Made by a program: the position numbers and the translations under genes. A DNA stretch of 37,448 bases from Desulfobulbaceae bacterium (GTDB lineage Bacteria > Desulfobacterota > Desulfobulbia > Desulfobulbales > Desulfocapsaceae), in contig JAIFKM010000031.1 in assembly GCA_020049575.1 (NCBI GenBank), forward strand, positions 1 to 37,448, read 5' to 3'. Below are positions 25,726 through 32,898 of this stretch, piece after piece (position 1 is the first letter of the stretch; the number at the start of each line of letters is the position of its first letter). The notes under the pieces are model-generated. The model did not search any database and was not told the DNA's origin. It was given only the letters and a program-made list of their open reading frames with translations.

Positions 25726-26339
25726 TTCAGCCCTTTTGCGCGTTTATAGGCAATCTCAATCCAGTTGAAGAAGGCCATCATCAGCCCGACGACAAAGAAT
25801 CCGGCACTTGGCAGGATGAAAAATAGCAGCGGTTTGAAGCCAAGAATGTCATACCCAAGAATCGTCCCGGAACCCAGAAGTTCACGAACCAGACCGATCA
25901 CCATCATACCGACAAGAAAACCCAACCCCATGCCGAGACCGTCCCAGAATGAATCTTTGACAGATTCCTTACAGGCGAACATCTCAAGCCTCATGGTGAT
26001 AATAGCAAAGGCCACGATGAGTTTGACGAAGATTCCCATCTTGGCATAGGCCTCCGGCATATAGGCGGCAAGGGCCAGATCAATGACGGTCACCCAGGTG
26101 GCAATGGTCAGCGTATAGGATGGAATACGGATGCGAGGGTGGATCTTGTTTTTGAAGAGCGAGATGGTCACACTGGAAAAAACCTGGACGAACAGGACGG
26201 CGATCCCCAGCATGAACCCGTTCATTACCGTGGTGGAAATACCCACCGCCGGACACATCGACAGGGCCAGCTTGAAAATCGGATTCTCGCTCAAGATGCC
26301 GCGAGAAATGAGCTGCATGCTTGTTTTATCGTTTGCCAC
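25722..26339 (-). CDS. rnfE: Rnf complex membrane subunit RnfE
   Basis: A 205-residue six-helix subunit homologous to RnfA and NqrD. It begins at GTG behind GAGGGGGA. Family blocks are GILSENPIFKLALSMCPAV (Cys29 retained), RIPSYTLTIATWVTVIDL and SFWDGLGMGLGFLVG. The segment that normally reads NCxILGRAEAFAS is FAIITMRLEMFACKES here: Ala112 replaces the expected ligand Cys, and a Cys appears at 123. Otherwise it fits the family. It ends overlapping rnfA by four bases and starts 20 bases after rnfG. Confidence 0.95.
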   Translation of the reverse strand: MANDKTSMQLISRGILSENPIFKLALSMCPAVGISTTVMNGFMLGIAVLFVQVFSSVTISLFKNKIHPRIRIPSYTLTIATWVTVIDLALAAYMPEAYAKMGIFVKLIVAFAIITMRLEMFACKESVKDSFWDGLGMGLGFLVGMMVIGLVRELLGSGTILGYDILGFKPLLFFILPSAGFFVVGLMMAFFNWIEIAYKRAKGLK

Positions 26340-26359
26340 GTGTATTCCCCCTCAAGTGA

Positions 26360-27241
26360 TTAGAACGCAACCGCTATCTTCTGTTCGGCCAGTACGGCAT
26401 CCAGGATATTGAGGCGGTAAGCAAATTTTTTCACAATGCCCTTCACCCCGTTATTCACTGAACGACTGGAGATAGTGGCGCCCGTCAGGGCATAGATATC
26501 ATGCTCAAGGTACTGTTTCAGGATAGCTGCGGCATCAGCCTCGGCTATGTTTCCTTCCAGGGCCTGAAAATACTTGTCGGGAAGCGGTTCCTTGACAACA
26601 TCCATGCCTTTCAGTGTATCAAACGTCTTACCTTTGAACTGGTTCTTGAAGAAATCCTGTTCGATCTCGGCACCAAGACCGGGATCTTCTTCATGCTCCA
26701 GGATCTCAAGACCGAGGAGGCTGAATTGAGGGTCAAGGGCAAGCATCACGCCAATAAAGGTCTTGAAGCCGGTAAATTTACCATCAAGCAGATAGGCCAC
26801 CCGTTGACCGTTATCAGTTACGACTATGGTCTGGTCGGCAAAAACCACATCCTTCCCTCCGGCAATTCCCCGTACAATCTTATCACGCTCTTCCCTCTCG
26901 GCAAGACTGCTCTCTTCAACCTTTACCACCTTGGTATCGACAATCTTTCCTTCAAGATCAAGCGTCACAAAAATGAACCCTTCCTTTCCTGGCAGGAGAT
27001 AGCCGATGGTCTGATTGCCGGCATCCGAGACGACATAGCGATATATTGAGTGCAGGGCCATGCTGCCGGGGATCGGTTTCTGGTCCGAATATCCGAGCAG
27101 GGCATACCTGACCTTCTGCTCGTTGACATGCTCATTGTGTTTTTTAGCCTTGATAGTGGTGAGATAGGCCACCCCCATCACCGTGGCGGCGAGCATACAG
27201 GAGAGCGTCAAACGCATGATGATGGTCAATATATCTTTCAT
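26360..27241 (-). CDS. rnfG: Rnf complex flavin-binding subunit RnfG
   Basis: A 293-residue subunit with one N-terminal helix (about residues 8-28) and a periplasmic FMN-binding domain. The expected covalent FMN attachment Thr is Thr256 in YALTGATISS. In the usual flavinylation motif an Asp stands three residues before the first Thr/Ser; here that position is Tyr250. The family motif DPGLGAEIEQDFFKNQFKGK is intact. An ATGA overlap couples it to rnfD. The ApbE flavin transferase that would modify it is not in the window. Confidence 0.95.
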   Translation of the reverse strand: MKDILTIIMRLTLSCMLAATVMGVAYLTTIKAKKHNEHVNEQKVRYALLGYSDQKPIPGSMALHSIYRYVVSDAGNQTIGYLLPGKEGFIFVTLDLEGKIVDTKVVKVEESSLAEREERDKIVRGIAGGKDVVFADQTIVVTDNGQRVAYLLDGKFTGFKTFIGVMLALDPQFSLLGLEILEHEEDPGLGAEIEQDFFKNQFKGKTFDTLKGMDVVKEPLPDKYFQALEGNIAEADAAAILKQYLEHDIYALTGATISSRSVNNGVKGIVKKFAYRLNILDAVLAEQKIAVAF

Positions 27242-28290
27242 TGGCCACCTCCCAGCGGCGGCGCAAACCGCCGCGGTTTAAACCAACCGTCAAGAACAGG
27301 ACTCAAAGGATTCATGAGCAGGATGGCATAACATATTCCTTCCGGATATCCACCCTTGAGTCGAATCATGACGGTCAGAACCCCGATTCCGACACCATAG
27401 ACAATCTGCGATACTTTGTTGGTCGGACAGGTCACGTAATCGTTCGCCATATAAAAGGCACCGAGCAGGGCTCCGCCGGTAAGTATCGCCAGCAGAGGAT
27501 CGCCGCTGAAATAAGTCTCCCCGCCGAAGACCCAGGAGAGCAAGGCGATGGTGCCGAGAACCGAGACCGGGATATGCCAGGTTATATAGCCCCGGTAGAT
27601 AAGGTAAAGGCCACCAAGAACCAGCAGGAAGCCCGATGTCTCACCGATACAGCCGGGCCGCCAGCCCATGAAGAACGAGGCATAGAGACTGGTGCCTGAA
27701 CCGAAGAGTTCGGTAAATGCGGCCATGCCCTGTTCCTTCATAATCGCCAGAGGTGTGGCCGTGGTTACTGCGTTGACAGAATCTCCGAGATACGAAAAGA
27801 TGGCCATATCCTTCAATGGCGGCAACCAGGCTGATGTCATGGCCACCGGAAAGGACGCCAGCAGAAACGATCGGCCGAGCAGGGCGGGATTAAAGATATT
27901 ATAACCAATGCCACCCAGGATGTGCTTGCCGATGTAGATTGCCATGACGGCTCCAAGAAGCGGCAGAAGGGGAGAAACTCCCGGCGGGATGACAAAAGCC
28001 AACAGCATGCCGGTGATAACAGCACTGCCGTCCTTCACCGTGACTTTCCGGCCCAGCAGTTTCTGACTGGCTGCCTCGACTGCCACACAGCTGATTACCG
28101 ACACTGCAGTGATGAACAGGACCTGAATACCGAAAACGAAAACAGACAAGAGCAGTGGCGGTATCAGGCAGGCCACCACAGTCCACATGATCTTTTCAAC
28201 CGACTCATGACTCTTCACATGCGGAGAGATGGAAACTTTCCATCCTCTTATTGTGGGAGATGACTGGTTTTCTGGTGCTTGCGGTTCGAT
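27238..28290 (-). CDS. rnfD: Rnf complex membrane subunit RnfD, apparent ATC start
   Basis: A membrane subunit (about 350 residues from the proposed start) related to NqrB, with a likely covalent FMN on the last Thr of NAVTTATPLAIMK. Conserved text begins before any standard start codon: the segment WKVSISPHVKSHESVEKIMW is typical RnfD N-terminus, yet the first canonical start is the GTG at 28218 inside it, with no ribosome site. Upstream in frame, an ATC at 28290-28288 sits seven bases after AAGGAG (28303-28298), and an in-frame TGA lies immediately before that. I therefore place the start at the ATC; a mutated or mis-sequenced ATG is the alternative. The gene overlaps rnfG by four bases. 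Confidence 0.93.
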   Translation of the reverse strand: MEPQAPENQSSPTIRGWKVSISPHVKSHESVEKIMWTVVACLIPPLLLSVFVFGIQVLFITAVSVISCVAVEAASQKLLGRKVTVKDGSAVITGMLLAFVIPPGVSPLLPLLGAVMAIYIGKHILGGIGYNIFNPALLGRSFLLASFPVAMTSAWLPPLKDMAIFSYLGDSVNAVTTATPLAIMKEQGMAAFTELFGSGTSLYASFFMGWRPGCIGETSGFLLVLGGLYLIYRGYITWHIPVSVLGTIALLSWVFGGETYFSGDPLLAILTGGALLGAFYMANDYVTCPTNKVSQIVYGVGIGVLTVMIRLKGGYPEGICYAILLMNPLSPVLDGWFKPRRFAPPLGGGQ

Positions 28291-28372
28291 GGCGAATCTC
28301 CTTCAGGATCGTTGTTTATACAAAAGTCCCCGTCTGCTTGAAACGCAGAGGACACCTCATGACCATACAGTT

Positions 28373-29692
28373 CTACCTCTTGGCCTTCATCTTGGCTAAA
28401 CGGACAAACTGGACGAGCGGCCTCTTCGCCGGACAGACATACGCGCAGCTGCCGCATTCAAAACACTCAAAAACACCGAACTGAGCCGTATCTTCAGGCC
28501 GGTTGGCCTCGACATATATGGCGATTTCCTTCGGCTCAAGCCCCATGGGGCAAGCCTCAAGACACCAGCCGCAGCGGATACACTGCGAATGCGGTTCGGT
28601 GTCTGTCTCGGCTTCTGTCAGAAATAATACGGCTGAGGTTGTCTTCGTTACCGGGATATCCAGACTGGAAACGGCAAACCCCATCATCGGGCCGCCCATG
28701 ACAATTTTAGCCAGATCCGGTTTAAGACCACCAAGATATTTGACAATGTCACCAATCTTCGTGCCGACCTTGACCATTAGATTGGCTGGTCTGGCGATGC
28801 CTTGTCCGGCAATGGTCACCACCTTCTCATAGAGGGGTTTACCAAACACCACGGCATCACGAATGGCGCTGGCCGTGGAGACATTGTGCACCACCACCCC
28901 TACCGCTGATGGCAGAGCCATGGCCGGCACCTTGCGGCCGGTGATGGCCTGGATGAGCTGTTTTTCTGAACCTTGGGGATATTTGACCTGCAGGGCCTTT
29001 ACCGTCAGGGAATAGTCGGCGGTCGAACCGGCCCGGGCAGCCTCGGTCATAGCCAGAATTGCATCCGGTTTGTTACTTTCTATGCCGATATGACAATTTT
29101 TAATACCCAGTATGCGCAGGATAATCTTGGCACCCTCAATGATATCCGCGGCATGTTCAAGCATCTGCCGGTGATCAGCAGTGATATAGGGCTCACATTC
29201 AGCGCCGTTGAGCAGAAGTGTATCGATTGGATTGTCAGGCGGAGGACTCAATTTGACATGAGTGGGAAAACCAGCGCCGCCGATGCCGATAATGCCGGCA
29301 GCGTGAACCCTGGCCAGCAGTTCTTTGGCATCGACGGTCTGCCAGTCCTGAGCCTGGTAGTGTCTCGGCTCGGCTTCGTGATTCACCGTGATGGTGATGG
29401 AAGGGGCAGAGACCCGCATCGGATGAGCCGACATACCAAGATCTTTTATTTTGCCGGCAACCGGGGCGTGCAGCGGTACCCCAAGCCCCTTTGTCACCTC
29501 GCCGATTATCTCCCCCTCTTGGACCTCCCCGCGTTTGGCAACCGTGGGAGTACAGGGAGCCCCGATATGCTGTCCGAGGATGATCTCAAGTTCATCAGGG
29601 ACAGGCATCACCTCTATCCTGAGTTCGGATGTCTGCGCCTTTGCATCTGGCGGATGCACACCGCCTTTGGGAAAAGTCAGTAAAGATATCAT
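28373..29692 (-). CDS. rnfC: Rnf complex NADH-binding subunit RnfC
   Basis: A 439-residue peripheral subunit that carries the NAD(H)/FMN site and two [4Fe-4S] clusters. The N-terminal TFPKGGVHPPD is the family start. The nucleotide site is GIGGAGFPTHVKL followed by LLLNGAECEPYITADHRQML. Cluster motifs are CIRCGWCLEACP and CFECGSCAYVCP near the C-terminus. It is the first gene of the rnfCDGEAB operon. The ATG lacks a visible Shine-Dalgarno sequence. An 82-base spacer separates its stop from the proposed rnfD start. Confidence 0.97.
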   Translation of the reverse strand: MISLLTFPKGGVHPPDAKAQTSELRIEVMPVPDELEIILGQHIGAPCTPTVAKRGEVQEGEIIGEVTKGLGVPLHAPVAGKIKDLGMSAHPMRVSAPSITITVNHEAEPRHYQAQDWQTVDAKELLARVHAAGIIGIGGAGFPTHVKLSPPPDNPIDTLLLNGAECEPYITADHRQMLEHAADIIEGAKIILRILGIKNCHIGIESNKPDAILAMTEAARAGSTADYSLTVKALQVKYPQGSEKQLIQAITGRKVPAMALPSAVGVVVHNVSTASAIRDAVVFGKPLYEKVVTIAGQGIARPANLMVKVGTKIGDIVKYLGGLKPDLAKIVMGGPMMGFAVSSLDIPVTKTTSAVLFLTEAETDTEPHSQCIRCGWCLEACPMGLEPKEIAIYVEANRPEDTAQFGVFECFECGSCAYVCPAKRPLVQFVRLAKMKAKR

Positions 29693-29918
29693 AGTGTGAA
29701 AAACGTCGACTGGCTAAGGTATGCGGTACACAGGACTTCACTGCTGACAAATATGCACCGGGTTATACAACCTCCTCGATCTGAAGAAGTATCTTCATGA
29801 CTGAACATTCGGACAAAGCACTGGGACTGGCTAACGCTTCCCCACTTCAATCCGTCATTGCCTTTATTGTTATCGCGCATGCTTTTTTCAGCATAAGGGC
29901 TAACTGAAGGAATACTGA

Positions 29919-30902
29919 TCAACTTATACCGCCATAGTATTTCATAAACTGGATCCGTTCATAGGCGGCTGGATTTTCTGCCATTTCATAACTCAATTTT
30001 CCTTTGAAATCGGCAATCTTGTTATAGCCTTTCTGCTCCATCCAGTTTTCCAGCTCTTGAAGCAGAACATTGATGTGCCCCGCCCCATTCTTGTAAAGAG
30101 TCGAAACTACCTGGACTGCCGCAGCTCCGACGAGGAGCTGTTTGATCAGGCCGGCGCCGTCATGAATGCCGGTGGAAGCAACCAGATCCTTATCTATTAC
30201 TCCGGAAAGCAGGGCAATCCAGCGCAGGGTGTCGGCACTTTCCGCTGGAGCGCTGAATATTTCGGCAGTTTTCACCACGAGCCGATCGATGTCAACATCA
30301 GGATTGCAGAAACGGTTAAACAGGACAAACCCGCCGACCTGGTTCTTCCAACTCAGCCGGGTGATGATATTTGCCAGAGAAGATGAATACTTGCTCATCT
30401 TTAAAGAAACGGGAATGGAAAGCGTTGAGGTAACTTTCTCAAGAATGCTGAAATAGAGATTTTCGTTTTCCAGGCTTGATACTCGAGGGTTACTGGGCAA
30501 CAGCGAAATATTGAGTTCGAGGGCGTCGGCTCCCGCCTTCTCGACTGATTTGGCAAAGGCTATCCACTCGTTCCCGGAAACACAGTTAATACTAGCTATA
30601 ATAGGGATATCTACCGCTTTCTTGGCTTCGGAGATAAGGCTGATATACTCCTGAACGGCACTACCCCGGGTATATTCCCGGACATAGTCCGAGGCCTCGG
30701 GATAGTCAGTATTGTAGGTCTCCATATTACTGGAGAGCTCGGCCTGGATCTGCTCTTCAAAAAGTGATTTCAGAACCACGGCGCCGGCATTGTTCTCTGC
30801 CAGTTCACTGATCTTGGCCACCGAATGTGTAAGCCCGCAGCTTCCCACTATTATGGGATTTTTCAAATTCAGCCCGAGATACTTTACCGAGAGATCTTTC
30901 AT
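29919..30902 (-). CDS. Dihydroorotate dehydrogenase-like flavoprotein
   Basis: A 327-residue TIM-barrel protein. MKDLSVKYLGLNLKNPIIVGS and the barrel end LVASTGIHDGAGLIKQLLVGA match the DHOD-like group that lies apart from genuine PyrD. At the position of the catalytic Cys or Ser loop it reads ELNISLLPSNPRVS, lacking the usual NxSCPN pattern, so classical dihydroorotate oxidation is doubtful. It probably binds FMN. It lies 226 bases upstream of rnfC on the same strand and might be linked to Rnf electron flow, but that is only positional. I give no symbol. Confidence 0.82.
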   Translation of the reverse strand: MKDLSVKYLGLNLKNPIIVGSCGLTHSVAKISELAENNAGAVVLKSLFEEQIQAELSSNMETYNTDYPEASDYVREYTRGSAVQEYISLISEAKKAVDIPIIASINCVSGNEWIAFAKSVEKAGADALELNISLLPSNPRVSSLENENLYFSILEKVTSTLSIPVSLKMSKYSSSLANIITRLSWKNQVGGFVLFNRFCNPDVDIDRLVVKTAEIFSAPAESADTLRWIALLSGVIDKDLVASTGIHDGAGLIKQLLVGAAAVQVVSTLYKNGAGHINVLLQELENWMEQKGYNKIADFKGKLSYEMAENPAAYERIQFMKYYGGIS

Positions 30903-31216
30903 AGTGTTCCACTCGTTTCAGATATTCAGGAGTCAACTCCCGAGGAATACACCAGCAGCATCCCGGCTACAGGATTCAGCTCTGTCAACCAAGACCGCCA
31001 GACTTCAATGAACGACCATTAACTCAAATGTGCGTAACAAAAACCTTTTACAAAGGCAAGTAATTTTCAACGTAAACGAGAGACAAGGATACTTGCCCAA
31101 GCCGCAAAGAACACCCGGGCACTGTACCCAAAAATGCCCTGGTCTGCTATCGGCACAGGCGTCGGCAGACCGAGAAAGATGATGCTTTTCCAGCGTGATT
31201 TTACTACGATGACGCC
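30903..31216. other. Divergent intergenic region, no gene seen
   Basis: This 314-base gap separates the DHOD-like gene (minus) from an EamA gene (plus), so it should hold both promoters; I could not place either with confidence. The only structure noted is a 7-bp inverted repeat (31141-31147 with 31165-31171). Short open frames inside have no start signal or family resemblance. Confidence 0.5.
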
Positions 31217-32161
31217 ATGACAACCGCTGAGTCAAAATTCACTATTCTGGTATTGCAGTATATCCCAAAAATGCTCACAAGAGTTTCAAAAAGCAAAGCT
31301 ATCCTGCACGTGCTGACAGGCGCCTTCCTCATCAGTTTTTCAGGAGTCTGGGTCAAGGTAGCCGCAGTACCGCCAACCACCTCGGCTTTTTACCGGGTTT
31401 TCTTCGGCTGTATCTTCCTTCTAGCAGCAGCTCTCTGGAAAGGCGATTACATGAAGGTTACTGCGGCCCGCTTACTGTTCATCATCGTCTGCGGGCTGCT
31501 CTTCGCCCTCGATCTCTTCTGCTGGCATGCCAGCATCCATTTCATAGGACCCGGCCTTGCTACCGTCATGGGCAATTTCCAAGTTTTTGTCCTTGCCGCC
31601 ACCGGTATCCTCTTTTTCGGAGAGCCCCTGCGCCTTCGCTTTATCCTCGCCATCCCCCTCGCTCTCTTCGGTCTCTTCCTTGTCGTCGGTGCCAGGTGGG
31701 GGACACTGACCGACAATTACCAGACCGGTCTTCTTCTCGGCCTGCTGACGGCGATCTTTTACAGCGGTTTTCTCCTTACGCTGAGAAAAATCCAGAGCGA
31801 CGGAAAGCATTATTCATTCTTTTTTACCCTCATGCTGATCTCACTGGCCTGTGCTTTTTTTCTCGGCATAAGGATGGTGATTGCCGGCGATTCCTTCGCC
31901 ATCCCCGACACCGCCAGCTGGATCTCCCTGATGAACCTTGGCCTGTTCAGCCAGTGCCTGGGCTGGGCCCTGATCGCCAACGCCATGCCGAAGATCCGCG
32001 CCTCATTTACTGGTCTGATCCTCCTGCTCCAGCCGGCCCTGGCCTTTGTCTGGGATGTACTGTTTTTCGCGCGACCAACCGATCTCACCAACTGGGCAGG
32101 CATCCTCCTCACCCTGACGGCCATTTATCTCGGACTTACCGCCAGTGCGAAAAAAGAATAA
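31217..32161 (+). CDS. EamA/DMT-superfamily permease
   Basis: A 314-residue protein with about ten helices in two EamA repeats: LTGAFLISFSGVWVKVAAVPP with SAFYRVFFGC in the first and LLGLLTAIFYSGFLLTLRKIQ with LLLQPALAFVWDVLFF in the second. Substrate unknown. The first ATG (31217) and ATG 31271 both lack ribosome sites; the later one starts closer to the first helix and may be the true start. It is the third EamA gene of the window. Confidence 0.88.
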   Translation: MTTAESKFTILVLQYIPKMLTRVSKSKAILHVLTGAFLISFSGVWVKVAAVPPTTSAFYRVFFGCIFLLAAALWKGDYMKVTAARLLFIIVCGLLFALDLFCWHASIHFIGPGLATVMGNFQVFVLAATGILFFGEPLRLRFILAIPLALFGLFLVVGARWGTLTDNYQTGLLLGLLTAIFYSGFLLTLRKIQSDGKHYSFFFTLMLISLACAFFLGIRMVIAGDSFAIPDTASWISLMNLGLFSQCLGWALIANAMPKIRASFTGLILLLQPALAFVWDVLFFARPTDLTNWAGILLTLTAIYLGLTASAKKE

Positions 32162-32265
32162 ACCCGCCCATTGCATTCGTCATCGGGAGAGCTATATTGG
32201 AAGTGCACCATCAATGAATAACTGAGGCTGTACACAGCACAACATCGAGTAATAGAGTGATGAAC

Positions 32266-32616
32266 ATGAAGGTACTGGACTATAAGGAAGCCCCCTCACA
32301 CCAGTTTGACAGTGACAGTGTGCGGGGGGTGACAGGAAGAATAGTCATCGGCAAGGACGATCATGCCGATAATTTCTGCATGCGGGTTTTCACCCTTGCA
32401 CCGGGCGGTTTTACGCCACGACATGCCCATGACTGGGAGCATGAAATCTTTATCCACTCAGGCAAGGGCCAGGTCTACCGGGATGGCGAATGGCAGACGG
32501 TAACAAGCGGCACTGTGGTCTTTATCCCCGGTGGAGAAGAACATCAGTTCATGAACGCTGGCGCGGAAGATTTCGTCTTTATCTGCCTGATCCCTTCCGG
32601 CGTCAATGAAATCTGA
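32266..32616 (+). CDS. Cupin-domain protein
   Basis: A small single-domain cupin of about 116 residues. Motif 1 is visible as PRHAHDWEHEIFIHSGKG (two His and Glu metal ligands) and motif 2 as FIPGGEEHQFMN (the third His). It probably binds a divalent metal; enzyme or sensor roles are both possible. ATG at 32266 has AGAG eight bases upstream; GTG 32257 and ATG 32260 are alternatives. It lies 104 bases after the EamA gene and may be co-transcribed. Confidence 0.88.
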   Translation: MKVLDYKEAPSHQFDSDSVRGVTGRIVIGKDDHADNFCMRVFTLAPGGFTPRHAHDWEHEIFIHSGKGQVYRDGEWQTVTSGTVVFIPGGEEHQFMNAGAEDFVFICLIPSGVNEI

Positions 32617-32642
32617 CAGTATCACCCACAGCATGTCATAAC

Positions 32643-32693
32643 AACACTGACAGCCCCCTGTCTTCGTGACGAAGACAAGGGGCTGTCAGTGTT
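32643..32693. repeat. Long near-perfect palindrome downstream of the cupin gene
   Basis: Arms 32643-32667 and 32669-32693 pair at 24 of 25 positions (the single mismatch is 32658 with 32678). The centre is CGTGACG. Neither side has a T-tract, so it is not a standard intrinsic terminator, although it could end the cupin transcript with help or stabilise its 3' end. Confidence 0.85.
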
Positions 32694-32716
32694 CATTGCC
32701 TTGTATATTTCAAGAA

Positions 32717-32752
32717 GCTGACTGAAGAGCGGCTATCCGTTCTTCAGTCGGT
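32717..32752 (+). repeat. Second strong hairpin upstream of the sensor kinase gene
   Basis: GACTGAAGAGCGG (32720-32732) pairs with 32737-32749 over 13 bp (one G-T) around the tetraloop CTAT, and wobble or normal pairs extend it to 32717-32752. It lies 24 bases after the palindrome and about 146 bases before the proposed kinase start. No T-tract follows. It could be part of a structured leader. Confidence 0.7.
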
Positions 32753-32898
32753 GGATGGCTCCTGAAAAAACCACATGTCAATCCCGAGCAGGACAAATAT
32801 TGCCCGGTTTGTCGACAGATACACGCCTATCCGCATCATTTCTTTCCTCCCAGCAAGGCCATCTCCCTGATTGGTCTATATATTGCATTACATTGCCC

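Noticed and set aside
27241-27699. 152-codon plus-strand open frame opposite rnfD
   Set aside because: It lies wholly antisense to conserved rnfD, is rich in charged low-complexity residues with no family resemblance, and has no ribosome site; it is a shadow of the coding strand.
28216-28218. GTG at 28218 as the rnfD start
   Set aside because: It would cut off the conserved WKVSISPH segment and has no Shine-Dalgarno sequence; the upstream ATC with AAGGAG fits better, though it stays unproven.
28973-29683. 236-codon plus-strand open frame opposite rnfC
   Set aside because: Fully antisense to a clear rnfC with intact cluster motifs; the translation resembles no family.
29782-29797. 6-bp hairpin upstream of rnfC
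   Set aside because: Too short to separate from chance in a 226-base gap.
31005-31235. 76-codon minus-strand open frame in the divergent gap
   Set aside because: No family signal, no ribosome site and an odd composition; treated as non-coding.
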